A DNA stretch of 64,000 bases. Source: Arthrobacter_N sp051262515 (lineage in GTDB: Bacteria > Actinomycetota > Actinomycetes > Actinomycetales > Micrococcaceae). This document shows, piece by piece, positions 25,686-34,252 of the stretch. The translations under genes and the position numbers were made by a program. Below the pieces are notes generated by a model, which searched no databases, was not told the origin of the DNA, and was given only the letters and a program-made list of their open reading frames with translations. How positions within the stretch are numbered: the stretch's first letter is position 1; each line of letters opens with the position of its first letter. Where the stretch lies: contig NZ_JBIMER010000006.1 of NCBI RefSeq assembly GCF_051262515.1, positions 1 through 64,000 on the forward strand, read 5' to 3'.

Positions 25686-26572
25686 TGGAAAACGACCAGA
25701 AAAACCTGACTGGCGCCTACGCACTCAATGCGCTCGACAAGGAAGAACGCGAGGCCTTCGAGGCGCACGCCGCAGAATCGCGTGAGGTCCGCGAGGAGGC
25801 CGAAAGCTTCGAGGAAACCGCCGCGATGCTGGCCCTCGGCGTGGAACCGGTGGCACCGCCGCAGCGAGTCAAGGACAACGTGATGGCCGCGATTCGCGCC
25901 AAGCGGCAGGCCGAGTCGGACGACACCGGCACCCACGACGCCGGCACACACGGCGCCGGGGCGCAGGGCGTCGAGCAGCACGCGCCGACCCGGCCCCCTT
26001 CCGGCGTCAATCCCGCGGCCCCGGCGAACCCCGCGACCGGCGGCAACGTCGTGGACTTCGGTGCCGAGCGCGAGCGCCGTTCCGCGAACCCGCGGACCGT
26101 GCGCTGGCTGTCGGCCGCCGCGGGCGTGCTGCTGGTCGCCACCGGCGGACTGGCCGGCGTCGTCGCAACACAGAACTCCGAACAGGACCGCCTGCAGGAG
26201 CAGTTGGCCGCCGTCAGCGGCGACAACGAGGAGCTCTCACGCCTGTTCGCGGCCTCCGACCTGAAGAGCGCCAGCCAACAGATGGAGGGCGGCGCCGTCG
26301 TCAACCTGGCCTACGCGCCCTCGGCGGGCATGATGGCCGTGTCCGCCCACGGGCTCCCGGAGTTGCCGGCGGACAAGGCCTACGAGCTGTGGCTGATTTC
26401 GCCGAACGGCGCGACGCCGGCAGGCCTCCTGGGCATTGAGGCGACCGCAGCCGGCGAAATGCGGATGGTCACCGGGGAAATGGCCGGGGTGACCCACTTC
26501 GGGATCACAGTCGAACCCTCCACGGGATCGCCCGAGCCGACCACGGAACCCATCATGTTGCAGGAGCTGTAG
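25685..26572 (+). CDS. rskA: Anti-sigma-K factor RskA
   Basis: A 295-residue single-span membrane anti-sigma factor. The N-terminal cytoplasmic part (LTGAYALNALDKEEREAFEA) is the RskA anti-sigma domain without the zinc-binding HxxxCxxC of other ZAS proteins; one membrane segment lies near residues 138-160 (RWLSAAAGVLLVATGGLAG); the extracytoplasmic part ends in the RskA C-terminal domain (KAYELWLISPNGATPAGLLG, VTHFGITVEPSTGSPEPT). It should hold SigK at the membrane until proteolysis frees it. Translationally coupled to sigK. Confidence 0.92.
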   Translation: MENDQKNLTGAYALNALDKEEREAFEAHAAESREVREEAESFEETAAMLALGVEPVAPPQRVKDNVMAAIRAKRQAESDDTGTHDAGTHGAGAQGVEQHAPTRPPSGVNPAAPANPATGGNVVDFGAERERRSANPRTVRWLSAAAGVLLVATGGLAGVVATQNSEQDRLQEQLAAVSGDNEELSRLFAASDLKSASQQMEGGAVVNLAYAPSAGMMAVSAHGLPELPADKAYELWLISPNGATPAGLLGIEATAAGEMRMVTGEMAGVTHFGITVEPSTGSPEPTTEPIMLQEL

Positions 26573-26606
26573 CCCGCGACCTGCGCTTTCGCGAAAACAA
26601 ACACAA

Positions 26607-26641
26607 GAAGCCCCGATCGGATCCAATCCGTTCGGGGCTTC
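26607..26641. terminator. Terminator after rskA, overlapping the next promoter
   Basis: Inverted repeat GAAGCCCCGA (26607-26616) / TCGGGGCTTC (26632-26641) with an inner CGGAT/ATCCG pairing. The right half overlaps the -35-like CCAATCC of the DUF4383 promoter motif. Confidence 0.75.
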
Positions 26642-26650
26642 GCTCCGAAG
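26623..26650 (+). promoter_or_regulatory. Candidate SigK-type promoter, copy 2
   Basis: CCAATCC (26623-26629), 15-base spacer, CCGAAG (26645-26650), 60 bases before the DUF4383 gene. The 13 bases CGGATCCAATCCG and the 7 bases CTCCGAA match copy 1 exactly at identical spacing, although the two genes are otherwise unrelated. Confidence 0.6.
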
Positions 26651-26709
26651 TGACTATGTACCTATTGGGCGGCACCACCGTCCGGCATCGCACCGAAGGA
26701 GAAACTCAC

Positions 26710-27153
26710 ATGGCTACCACCCATACCCAGAAACGACACCGCACTCCGGTCCAGTTGGCCGCGCTCGCGGTCGGCGCCGCGTTCCTGCTCGTCGGAATCC
26801 TCGGCTTCGTCCCGGGAATCACCACGAACATCGGCGAGCTCACGTTCGCAGGGCACGACTCCGGCGCCATGCTGCTGGGCATCTTCCAGGTCTCCGTGCT
26901 CCACAACGCCGTCCACCTGCTCTTCGGCGTCGCCGGCCTGATGCTTTCGCGCTCCGCGGCCTCCTCGAAGCAGTTCCTGGTCTTCGGCGGCGTCATCTAC
27001 CTGGTGCTGTGGATCTACGGCATGGTCATCGGGATGGAATCGCCGGCCAACTTCGTCCCGCTGAACACCGCGGACAACTGGCTGCACTTCGTCCTGGGCG
27101 CCGCCATGCTGGCCCTGGGGCTCGTGCTTCCGCACAAGCGCACGCGCGCATAG
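26710..27153 (+). CDS. DUF4383 domain membrane protein
   Basis: A 147-residue membrane protein with four predicted spans: VQLAALAVGAAFLLVGILGF, then a loop with the DUF4383 signature (FQVSVLHNAVHLLFGVAGLM), FLVFGGVIYLVLWIYGMVIG and WLHFVLGAAMLALGLVLP. The conserved Asn/His in the HNAVHLLFG block is typical. The ATG at 26710 follows AAGGAG by nine bases. It sits in the SigK locus behind a SigK-like motif, so a role in the envelope stress or oxidative response is inferred; no activity is known for the family. Confidence 0.87.
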   Translation: MATTHTQKRHRTPVQLAALAVGAAFLLVGILGFVPGITTNIGELTFAGHDSGAMLLGIFQVSVLHNAVHLLFGVAGLMLSRSAASSKQFLVFGGVIYLVLWIYGMVIGMESPANFVPLNTADNWLHFVLGAAMLALGLVLPHKRTRA

Positions 27154-27155
27154 TC

Positions 27156-27236
27156 GTTCCCCGTCGGCGTCATGCGCCGCGGGCGGGGAACCGGGGGAAC
27201 AGCGGGGGAGCCAGCGCGGTCGCGCTGCCTCCCCCG
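27156..27236. terminator. Two tandem hairpins after the DUF4383 gene
   Basis: First GTTCCCC (27156-27162) / GGGGAAC (27185-27191); second CGGGGGAG (27203-27210) / CTCCCCCG (27229-27236) with inner AGCGCG/CGCGCT, which extends the stem to 14 bp plus a mismatch. Placed directly after the stop codon. Confidence 0.7.
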
Positions 27237-27302
27237 TCTGCGTGCTGCGTTGTGACGGGCGCGCGGCTGCGGGGCGCGCCTACCATGGAGGCAGGGAACG
27301 GC

Positions 27303-27329
27303 AATCCGTTGGGCGCCTCCGTTCCGAAC
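27303..27329 (+). promoter_or_regulatory. Candidate SigK-type promoter, copy 3
   Basis: CAATCCG (from 27302/27303), then CCGAAC (27324-27329), with 16 bases between AATCC and CCGAAC, 60 bases before the molybdoenzyme gene. Looser than copies 1 and 2 but at the same distance from the start codon. Confidence 0.45.
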
Positions 27330-27389
27330 CCAAGGTGTCGACGACAGGCCCGGGCTACGGGCGGCAGCGGCACAACGGAAGGCTCCACC

Positions 27390-29021
27390 ATGAACACCGA
27401 CACCACACCGAGGCGGATTCTCCGCGGCGCCCGCGGTTCGTGGCCGTTCGCGGCCGCCGGGGTCGCCTCCGCGGCCGTCCTGTTCGCCGCAGCCGAACTC
27501 GTTTCCGCGTTCTTCGCGACCGCCTCCTCGCCCGTGGTCGCCATGGGCGCCGTGTTCATCGACATCACCCCGCCGTGGCTCAAGGACTTCGCCATCGCGA
27601 CGTTCGGCACCAACGACAAGCTTGCGCTGTTCATTTCGATCGGCGTCGTGGCCGCGCTGGTCGCCGGCGTGACCGGCGTCGTGGCCCGCCGCAGCTTCCG
27701 GGCCGCCGCGCTGATCATCGTCGGCCTCGGCGTCGCGATCTCCCTCGCCGTGCTTTCCCGCCCGGCCACCGGACCGCTGGACCTGGTGCCCACGATCGCC
27801 GGCGTCGTCGCGGGACTCGCCGCCCTCCGGTTCCTCCTGGCGCGCGCCACCGCCTACAAGCCCGCCCGGACCACCCCCACACGGACCACACCCACCCAAG
27901 CAGACCCCGCCCAGCACGACGCCGGAGCCTCTTCCCGCGCGCCGTCCGGCAGCCCGCGCCGCGGGTTCCTGGCCGCCACCGGCGTCGTCGCGGTGGGTGC
28001 GGCCGCCATGGCCGCCAGCGGCCGGGCCCTGTCCGGCGCCCGCAACGCCGCCGGGGCGACCCGCGAGGCGCTGCGGCTCCCGGCGCCGCGCACCGACGTC
28101 GAACCCTTGCCCGACGGCGTCGCCGTCGAGATCCCCGGCATGCCCGAGTTCGTGACGCCGAACGCCGACTTCTACCGGATCGACACCGCCCTCGCCGTCC
28201 CCCGGATCGAACCGGCGGACTGGGAACTGCGCGTCCACGGCATGGTCGAGGAGGAATTCACCCTGACGTTCGACGAGCTGCTGGCCATGGAGCTCGACGA
28301 AACGTACGTGACCCTGACCTGCGTGTCCAACCCGGTCGGCGGGGACCTCGTCGGCAACGCCAAGTGGCTCGGCTACCCGCTGCGCAAGGTCCTGGAGCGC
28401 GCCCGCCCCACCGACGGCGCGGACATGGTCCTGTCCACCAGCATCGACGGCTTCAGCGCCTCGACGCCGCTCGAGGTCCTGACGGACGACCGCGACGCCA
28501 TCCTCGCCGTCGGAATGAACGACGAGCCGCTGCCGCTGGAGCACGGCTTCCCGGTGCGGATGGTGGTCCCGGGACTGTACGGCTACGTCTCGGCCACCAA
28601 GTGGGTGGTGGATCTGGAGGTCACGCGCTTCGAGGACAAGATGGCCTACTGGACCACCCGCGGGTGGGACGAGCGCGGACCCATCAAGCTGGCCACCCGC
28701 GTGGACGTGCCCCGCTCCTTCGCCCGCGTGCCGGCGGGAACCGTGGCGATCGGCGGGACCGCCTGGGCGCAGCAGCGCGGCATCGACGCCGTCCAGGTGC
28801 GCCTCGACGACGGCGAGTGGAACGAGGCCACGCTGGCCGCGGAGGCGACCGTGGACACGTGGCGCCAGTGGTCCTACCAGTGGGAGGACGCGACGCCAGG
28901 CCTGCACACGGTCACCGTCCGCGCCGTCGACCGCAACGGAGAGGTCCAGACCGAGGACCGCGCGGATCCGGTGCCCAACGGAGCCAGCGGCTGGCACCGG
29001 ATCCAGTTCACCGTCGAGTAG
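27390..29021 (+). CDS. Membrane-anchored sulfite-oxidase-family molybdopterin oxidoreductase
   Basis: A 543-residue protein: four hydrophobic segments in residues 20-155, a Thr/Pro-rich linker, a second hydrophobic, twin-arginine-like segment (RRGFLAATGVVAVGAAAMAA, ~199), then the oxidoreductase domain. Seen: LRVHGMVEEEFTLTFDELLA, the molybdenum-ligating Cys311 in TLTCVSNPVGG, and the C-terminal Ig-like dimerisation region (LDDGEWNEATLAAEATVDTW). The catalytic part should lie outside the membrane. Substrate unknown, possibly repair of oxidised protein residues or sulfite. It ends the SigK locus and has the third SigK-like motif. Confidence 0.9.
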   Translation: MNTDTTPRRILRGARGSWPFAAAGVASAAVLFAAAELVSAFFATASSPVVAMGAVFIDITPPWLKDFAIATFGTNDKLALFISIGVVAALVAGVTGVVARRSFRAAALIIVGLGVAISLAVLSRPATGPLDLVPTIAGVVAGLAALRFLLARATAYKPARTTPTRTTPTQADPAQHDAGASSRAPSGSPRRGFLAATGVVAVGAAAMAASGRALSGARNAAGATREALRLPAPRTDVEPLPDGVAVEIPGMPEFVTPNADFYRIDTALAVPRIEPADWELRVHGMVEEEFTLTFDELLAMELDETYVTLTCVSNPVGGDLVGNAKWLGYPLRKVLERARPTDGADMVLSTSIDGFSASTPLEVLTDDRDAILAVGMNDEPLPLEHGFPVRMVVPGLYGYVSATKWVVDLEVTRFEDKMAYWTTRGWDERGPIKLATRVDVPRSFARVPAGTVAIGGTAWAQQRGIDAVQVRLDDGEWNEATLAAEATVDTWRQWSYQWEDATPGLHTVTVRAVDRNGEVQTEDRADPVPNGASGWHRIQFTVE

Positions 29022-29110
29022 GCGTTCACAGCGGGCCCCGGCGTTGCTACGGTGGGCGCTGGCGGAGGCAGTAGCTCTCTCCGCCGACGCTTCCCACGCA
29101 GGAGGACACC

Positions 29111-30076
29111 GTGCCCACCGTCGGATTCCACGCCTCGCACGAGCAGATCGGGCCCGCGCAACTGCTGGAGGACGTGCGGCTGGCGGAAGCGGCGGGGTTC
29201 GGGGCGGCCATGTGCTCAGACCACCTCCACCCGTGGAGCGAGGCCCAGGGGCACTCCGGAAACGCGTGGGCCTGGCTCGGCGCGGCACTGGCCTCGACCG
29301 GGCTGCGTTTCGGGACGGTCACCGCCCCGGGCCAGCGCTACCACCCGGCCATCACGGCCCAGGCCGCCGCCACCCTGGCGGTCATGTTCCCCGGGCGCTT
29401 CTGGATGGCCACCGGAACGGGGGAGAACCTCAACGAATCCGTCACCGGCGACCCCTGGCCGCCCAAGGACGTGCGCCAGGACCGCCTCGAGGAGTGCGTC
29501 GACGTGATGCGCCGGCTCTTCGCCGGCGGGGAGGTCACGCACCGCGGCCTGGTGACGGTTGAATCCGCGCGGCTCTGGGACGTCCCGGCGACCCCGCCGC
29601 CGATGTTGGTTCCCGCGGTCAGCACCGCGACGGCGGCCCGCGGGGCGGCGTGGGCGGACGGGCTGATCACCATCAACCAGCCGGTGGGGAAGCTCCGGGA
29701 CATCCTCGAGTCCTACCGCGGGGCGGGCGGGACCGGCCCGGCGTGCCTGCAGGTGCACCTGTGCTGGGCGCCCACCGAGCGGGAGGCCGAGGGCATCGCC
29801 ATGGACCAGTGGCGCGCCAACGTGGTGTCGCCGCCGGTGACGTGGGACCTGCCGACCACAGCGCACTTCGACTCGCTGGCCACGCGGACGACGCCGGACG
29901 ACGTCCGCTCCGGCGTGCTGGTTTCGGCCGACCTCGGCGAGCACGCGGAGAAGCTGGCCGAACTCGCGGCCGTGGGTTTCGACGAGATCTACCTGCACCA
30001 CGTGGGAACCGAACAGGCGCCGTTCATCCGGGCCTTCGGCGAGCACGTCCTGCCCCGACTGAAGGACACCCCGTGA
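29111..30076 (+). CDS. LLM-class (luciferase-like) oxidoreductase, TIGR03885 type
   Basis: A 321-residue luciferase-like TIM-barrel oxidoreductase. Seen: FHASHEQIGPAQLLEDVRLA, MCSDHLHPWSEAQGHSGNAW, RFGTVTAPGQRYHPAITAQA and FWMATGTGENLNESVTGDPW, typical of the group once called F420-dependent but thought to use flavin. GTG start after AGGAGG. Its stop overlaps the GH13 gene start (GTGA), so the two are translated together; the same pairing with a trehalose-synthase-like enzyme occurs in other actinobacteria. Reaction unknown. Confidence 0.88.
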   Translation: MPTVGFHASHEQIGPAQLLEDVRLAEAAGFGAAMCSDHLHPWSEAQGHSGNAWAWLGAALASTGLRFGTVTAPGQRYHPAITAQAAATLAVMFPGRFWMATGTGENLNESVTGDPWPPKDVRQDRLEECVDVMRRLFAGGEVTHRGLVTVESARLWDVPATPPPMLVPAVSTATAARGAAWADGLITINQPVGKLRDILESYRGAGGTGPACLQVHLCWAPTEREAEGIAMDQWRANVVSPPVTWDLPTTAHFDSLATRTTPDDVRSGVLVSADLGEHAEKLAELAAVGFDEIYLHHVGTEQAPFIRAFGEHVLPRLKDTP

Positions 30077-31755
30077 AGCTCACCGACACGTCCGACCTGT
30101 GGTGGAAGACCGCCGTCATCTACTGCGCCGACGTCGAAAGGTTCCTCGACACGGACGGCAACGGGATCGGGGACCTCCAGGGGCTGGGCCGGCGGATCGA
30201 CTATCTCGCCGAGCTGGGGGTCACCTGCCTGTGGCTGATGCCGTTCTATCCCACGCCCAACCGCGACGACGGCTACGACATCACGGACTTCTACGGCGTC
30301 GACCCCCGGCTGGGCAGCCTCGGGGACCTGACGGAGGTGCTGCGCACGGCGAAGAACCGCGGCATCCGCGTCATCGCGGATCTGGTGGTCAACCACACCT
30401 CCAACCAGCACCCGTGGTTCGTCGAGGCGCGCTCCAACCCGGACAGCGACGAGCACGACTACTACGTGTGGCGCACCGACAAGCCCGGGGACACGTCGGA
30501 GATGGTGGTGTTTCCCGGTCAGCAGAAGGGGATCTGGACCAAGGACCGCAAGGCCGGAAAGTGGTACCTTCACCGCTTCTACCGGCACCAGCCCGACCTC
30601 AACCTCGGGAACACCGCCGTCCGCGACGAGATCGCCAAGGTCGTCGGCTTCTGGCTGCGTCTCGGGTTCGACGGGTTCCGCGTGGACGCCGTGCCCCAGC
30701 TGCTCACCGTTGGGCTGCGCGACGAGCTCGAGGACGAGGGGATGTCCGAGCCGCACGAGGTCCTGCGCGACCTGCGCGCGTTCATGGGACGGCGCAACGG
30801 CGACGCCGTGCTCCTGGGCGAGGTCAACCTCCCGTACAAGGAGCAGCTCGCGCTCTTCGGCAGCCCCGGCGCCCCCGAGCTCGACCTGATCTTCGATTTC
30901 GTGGCGATGCAGAACCTGTACCTTTCACTGGCGAGGAACGACGCCGGACCCCTCTCCGCGGCGCTGAAGGCGCGCCCTGAGATTCCGCGGGAGTCCCAGT
31001 GGGCGGTCTTCGTGCGCAACCACGACGAGCTCACCCTCGACCAGCTCACGGAGTCCGAACGGCACGAGGTTTTCGCGGCGTTCGGCCCCGAGCCCCGGCA
31101 CCAGGTCTTCGACCGGGGGCTCCGCCGAAGGCTGCCGCCTATGCTGGACGGCGACGGGGACCGGCTGCGGATGGTGTACTCGCTGATGTTCTCCCTCCCC
31201 GGAACGCCCGCGCTCTACTACGGCGAGGAGATCGGGATGGCCGAAAACGCCGAGATCGAGGGCCGGATGGCGGTGCGCACCCCGATGCAGTGGACGCCCG
31301 CCGAGGGCGGCGGATTCTCCACGGCGCCGCCCGGGGACTACACCGCGCCGATGGTGGAGGGGAAATTCGGTCCCGACCGCGTCAACGTCGAAGACGCGCG
31401 GAACGACCCCGACTCGCTCTTCCACTTCTTCCGGAACATGATCCACCTCTACCGGCGGTGCCCCGAACTGGGGTGGGGCACCGCCGAAGTACTGCAGCAG
31501 CCCAGGGCCGCGGTCCTCGCACACGTGTCCCGCACGCCCGATTCGTATCTGCTCGCCGTGCACAACCTTTCGCCGGATAAGGTGTCGACGTCGTTCAAGC
31601 TCCCCGGGGGCCTGGAGGGGGACCTGCTGGCCCGCCTTCTGGGCAGTGGGCTTCCCGACGGGGGACTGGTGGTGGGGAAGGACAGCGTCGTCGACCTCGA
31701 GATCGGACCCTGGGGCTACGCCTGGTTCAAGCCGTCCACCGACGGGCTGGAGTGA
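30073..31755 (+). CDS. GH13 alpha-amylase family enzyme, trehalose-synthase-like
   Basis: A 560-residue GH13 enzyme. Catalytic residues visible: Asp205 in GFDGFRVDAVP, Glu250 in LLGEVNLPYK, Asp318 in VRNHDELTLDQL; also DLVVNHTSNQHPW and LPGTPALYYGEEIGM. The RNHDELTL block and RRRLPPMLDGD resemble trehalose synthase (maltose/trehalose interconversion), but GEVNLPY departs from the usual TreS sequence after the Glu, so the exact reaction is open. Overlaps the LLM gene by 4 bases. A C-terminal beta domain follows (VLAHVSRTPDSYLLAVHNLS). Confidence 0.87.
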   Translation: MKLTDTSDLWWKTAVIYCADVERFLDTDGNGIGDLQGLGRRIDYLAELGVTCLWLMPFYPTPNRDDGYDITDFYGVDPRLGSLGDLTEVLRTAKNRGIRVIADLVVNHTSNQHPWFVEARSNPDSDEHDYYVWRTDKPGDTSEMVVFPGQQKGIWTKDRKAGKWYLHRFYRHQPDLNLGNTAVRDEIAKVVGFWLRLGFDGFRVDAVPQLLTVGLRDELEDEGMSEPHEVLRDLRAFMGRRNGDAVLLGEVNLPYKEQLALFGSPGAPELDLIFDFVAMQNLYLSLARNDAGPLSAALKARPEIPRESQWAVFVRNHDELTLDQLTESERHEVFAAFGPEPRHQVFDRGLRRRLPPMLDGDGDRLRMVYSLMFSLPGTPALYYGEEIGMAENAEIEGRMAVRTPMQWTPAEGGGFSTAPPGDYTAPMVEGKFGPDRVNVEDARNDPDSLFHFFRNMIHLYRRCPELGWGTAEVLQQPRAAVLAHVSRTPDSYLLAVHNLSPDKVSTSFKLPGGLEGDLLARLLGSGLPDGGLVVGKDSVVDLEIGPWGYAWFKPSTDGLE

Positions 31756-31781
31756 AAGCACTCCGGTGTTTTAAAGCCCGA

Positions 31782-31819
31782 AGGGCGGTGCCCCGGTCCA
31801 CTGACCGGAACACCGCCCT
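31782..31819. terminator. Bidirectional hairpin terminator
   Basis: AGGGCGGTG (31782-31790) / CACCGCCCT (31811-31819) with an inner CGGTC...GACCG pairing, between the convergent GH13 and DUF3618 genes. Confidence 0.8.
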
Positions 31820-31838
31820 CGAGAGCGGAAGCGGCGGC

Positions 31839-32546
31839 CTAGAGGTGGCGGCCGTCCCCGCCCGCGGCGCCGTCCCAGCTCTCGGAACCTTCACCGGCAG
31901 TGGTACCGCCGCCCGTCGAGTCGCCGGTGGATCCGCCACCGGCGGAACCCACGTTCGACTTTGCCTCCTTGGCCCGATCGGCGACGTCGTGCGCGCCGGT
32001 CCGGGCCTCTCCCTTGACCTTGTCGGCTGAGTCCGTGGCGGTCGACTTCACCGATTCGGCGGCCTGTCGCGCCGGCTCCTTAAGGTCCTCGGCCACCTCC
32101 TTGGCGACGTTGGACACCTCCTCCTTCAGCGGCTCCGCCTTCTGCTTCAAGGCCGCGGCGGCCTCCCGCTCCTTCTGGCTGGCGGGAACCAGCGATGCCG
32201 CCAGCATTCCCGCGCCGAAGGCGATCAGCCCGGCGGCCAAGGGGTTGCCCTTGGTCTGCTGGATGACCTGCTGCGGGGCGTCCTGCACCGCGCGTCCGGC
32301 GTCGTGCATCGAGCCGTGCACCGAATCGTTGGCGCTGTGCAACTTGTCCGACGTCGTGCCCTTGGCGCTGTCCGCGCTGCCCATCACGGAGTCGCGGACC
32401 TTGCTCACGGCCCCGCGCACCTTGTCCGTCTGGCGGTGGGCGATCGAGGACGGGCTGACCTTGTCGGACAGCGCGTCGACGTCGTAGCTGACTTCCCGGC
32501 GGGTGCGTTCGATGTCCGCGCGGATCTCATCTGGTGTCTGGCTCAT
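31839..32546 (-). CDS. DUF3618 envelope stress-type protein
   Basis: A 235-residue protein beginning MSQTPDEIRADIERTRREVS, the DUF3618 signature. A hydrophobic segment (NPLAAGLIAFGAGMLAASLV, ~100-120) is followed by long Ala/Lys/Glu helices with apolipophorin-like periodicity and a Gly/Ser tail. Third gene of an operon with overlapping starts (ATGA with the holin-like gene). Likely membrane-associated stress or envelope-stabilising protein; no activity known. Confidence 0.85.
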   Translation of the reverse strand: MSQTPDEIRADIERTRREVSYDVDALSDKVSPSSIAHRQTDKVRGAVSKVRDSVMGSADSAKGTTSDKLHSANDSVHGSMHDAGRAVQDAPQQVIQQTKGNPLAAGLIAFGAGMLAASLVPASQKEREAAAALKQKAEPLKEEVSNVAKEVAEDLKEPARQAAESVKSTATDSADKVKGEARTGAHDVADRAKEAKSNVGSAGGGSTGDSTGGGTTAGEGSESWDGAAGGDGRHL

Positions 32547-32989
32547 GGCGTGGTCTCACCTGGTTTCATCGTTGGGGGGATTTCCTTGACGGTGGCCGTC
32601 GTTTGGGGGAGGCCCTTGACTGCCTTCAGCTGCTTCTTGCCCACGGCGGCGAGCACCGCGGCGGCGATGCCCCACAGGGCCGCGACGATCAGCGCGGACC
32701 AGCCGAGGTGCATCAGCGAACCCAACGCCCACATCAGGGCGAGGGAGAGGAACGACAGGACGAAGATCGCCGCGACCCCCGCCCCGGCGAGCATCCCGGC
32801 GCCCTTTCCGGCGGTGGTCGCCGACTCCTTCATCTCGGCCTTGGCCAGATCGACTTCCTGGCGCATCAGCGTGGACAGGTCGCGCGTCAGCTCCCCGAAC
32901 AGCTCACCCAGAGAGGAGTTTTCCGCGCGCTCGGTGGGTGGAACGGGGGGGACACCGGTGGTCGGCGTGCCCTGTTGGTAGTCGCTCAT
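32543..32989 (-). CDS. Phage_holin_3_6 family (putative actinobacterial holin-X-like) membrane protein
   Basis: A 148-residue protein: N-terminal amphipathic helix (LGELFGELTRDLSTLMRQEV then DLAKAEMKESA) and two membrane spans (GAGVAAIFVLSFLSLALMWA and LIVAALWGIAAAVLAAVG). This is the chromosomal stress-associated holin-like family, usually found beside DUF3618 proteins as here, not a phage lysis gene. Overlaps both neighbours by 4 bases, so all three are translationally coupled. Confidence 0.87.
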   Translation of the reverse strand: MSDYQQGTPTTGVPPVPPTERAENSSLGELFGELTRDLSTLMRQEVDLAKAEMKESATTAGKGAGMLAGAGVAAIFVLSFLSLALMWALGSLMHLGWSALIVAALWGIAAAVLAAVGKKQLKAVKGLPQTTATVKEIPPTMKPGETTP

Positions 32990-33894
32990 GGCCGCGGGTA
33001 CCCCCGATCCGGGTCCGCCGGCAGGTCCACCGGGAAACGATCCGCCTCCCCGACGTCGGTCCCGGACTGCGCGCCGGTCACGGTCGGGGACTCGAAGCCG
33101 GTGTCCTTGGCGCCGTAGGTTTCCGCCGGCGGGTACGTATCCGCGGGTGGGCGGACCGGTTCCGGCGGCGTGTTCACACCCGAGTACGACGCCGGCGAAC
33201 CCGACGTACCGCCGGAGGCGCCGCCGTCGTTCGAGTCCGGTCCGGTCATGCCGCGTGCCAAGCGCCCGGCCAGCAGGCCGGCTCCGGCCGCCACCGCAAG
33301 GAACACGCCGGGACGGCGCCGCGCGAAGCCCCTGACGTCATCGAGCAGCGATCCGGGGTCGCGGCCGTCGAGCCACTCGGCGGCGTCGCCGGCCTTCCCC
33401 GCGGCCTGGCCCACCAGCGAACTCGCGGTGCCGCCAGCCTGCGAACCGTCGGCCATGCTCCGAAGCTCGTCGCTGATGGCCCGGAGCCCCTGCGCGGCGC
33501 GCTGCTGCTGCGCGCCGGCCTGGGACTTGAGGTCCGAGCCGAGCTCGCCGACGAGGTTGCGCGCCTGCTCCTTGGCTTCCTGGGCCACCTTGCCGGCCTC
33601 CTCCTTCGCCGTGTGGCCGACCTGCTTTGCGGTCTCCGCGCCTTCGTGGCCCACCTGGCGGGCCTCGTCCTTGGCTGCGCTCTTCGTGTCCTGGCCGCCG
33701 GACGAGCCAGTGCCACCGGACGTGCCCGTACCGGCCGCGGACGGTGCGCCCTGGACGCCGTGGTTGGTCAGGGGTCCGGCCGGCGGCTCGGTGAAGGGAT
33801 CGTCGGGGACAACGGCTGCCGACTCCAGCGGATCGGTGCCGCCTGTCGTCGTTGTGGGGCGGGACGGGTCCCGCGAAAAATCCTGTGTGCTCAT
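32986..33894 (-). CDS. Helical membrane-associated stress-operon protein
   Basis: A 302-residue protein, first of the three-gene operon. N-terminal Thr/Gly/Ser-rich disordered part, a long Ala/Glu/Lys/Gln helix (residues ~65-170; GKVAQEAKEQARNLVGELGS), one short hydrophobic segment (PGVFLAVAAGAGLLAGRLAR, ~193-212), then a disordered Pro/Gly tail. Helix composition resembles late-embryogenesis-abundant/YtxH-like stress proteins. No catalytic motif. Function unknown; context suggests desiccation or envelope stress. Confidence 0.7.
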   Translation of the reverse strand: MSTQDFSRDPSRPTTTTGGTDPLESAAVVPDDPFTEPPAGPLTNHGVQGAPSAAGTGTSGGTGSSGGQDTKSAAKDEARQVGHEGAETAKQVGHTAKEEAGKVAQEAKEQARNLVGELGSDLKSQAGAQQQRAAQGLRAISDELRSMADGSQAGGTASSLVGQAAGKAGDAAEWLDGRDPGSLLDDVRGFARRRPGVFLAVAAGAGLLAGRLARGMTGPDSNDGGASGGTSGSPASYSGVNTPPEPVRPPADTYPPAETYGAKDTGFESPTVTGAQSGTDVGEADRFPVDLPADPDRGYPRP

Positions 33895-33967
33895 GGTGCT
33901 GTCTCCAATGGGTCGGTTTTATCTCGGGGGTGTACGAGCAAGCCCTGACGTGCATCCCACGAAGCGG

Positions 33968-34012
33968 TTACCCGCCCGTGTCGACGCCCTGGATCCTGGG
34001 GCCGAAATTCAT
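33968..34012 (-). CDS. Possible 14-residue leader peptide
   Basis: ATG at 34012, preceded by GAGGAGAA, encodes MNFGPRIQGVDTGG and a TAA stop, 73 bases upstream of the stress operon's first gene. The ribosome binding site is better than that of most genes here. It may be a translated leader, or the 5' end of a gene now lost. Speculative. Confidence 0.3.
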   Translation of the reverse strand: MNFGPRIQGVDTGG

Positions 34013-34252
34013 GGGTTCTCCTCTTTCTTTCCGGCGGCTCCAACCCCGGGCGGGGTCGGGACGCTCGGAAAACATCAGTGGTACAACGTCCGACGCTGGA
34101 GAGCTAAGCACGCCGATACGGGCTCTGCAATACCAAGAACGCAGGTCTTGACGCAGGTGGGGTGGGCCTGTCTACGGTGGGCGAACCGGCACTGCTCGCC
34201 GCCTTCTGGCGTGGGCCAGCGTCGGTTTGGCACAGAGCGACATCCCGCAAAT

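Noticed and set aside
32543..32989. Holin-like gene as evidence for a prophage
   Set aside because: No phage structural, integrase or lysin genes are near; this holin-like family is a chromosomal stress-operon member beside DUF3618.
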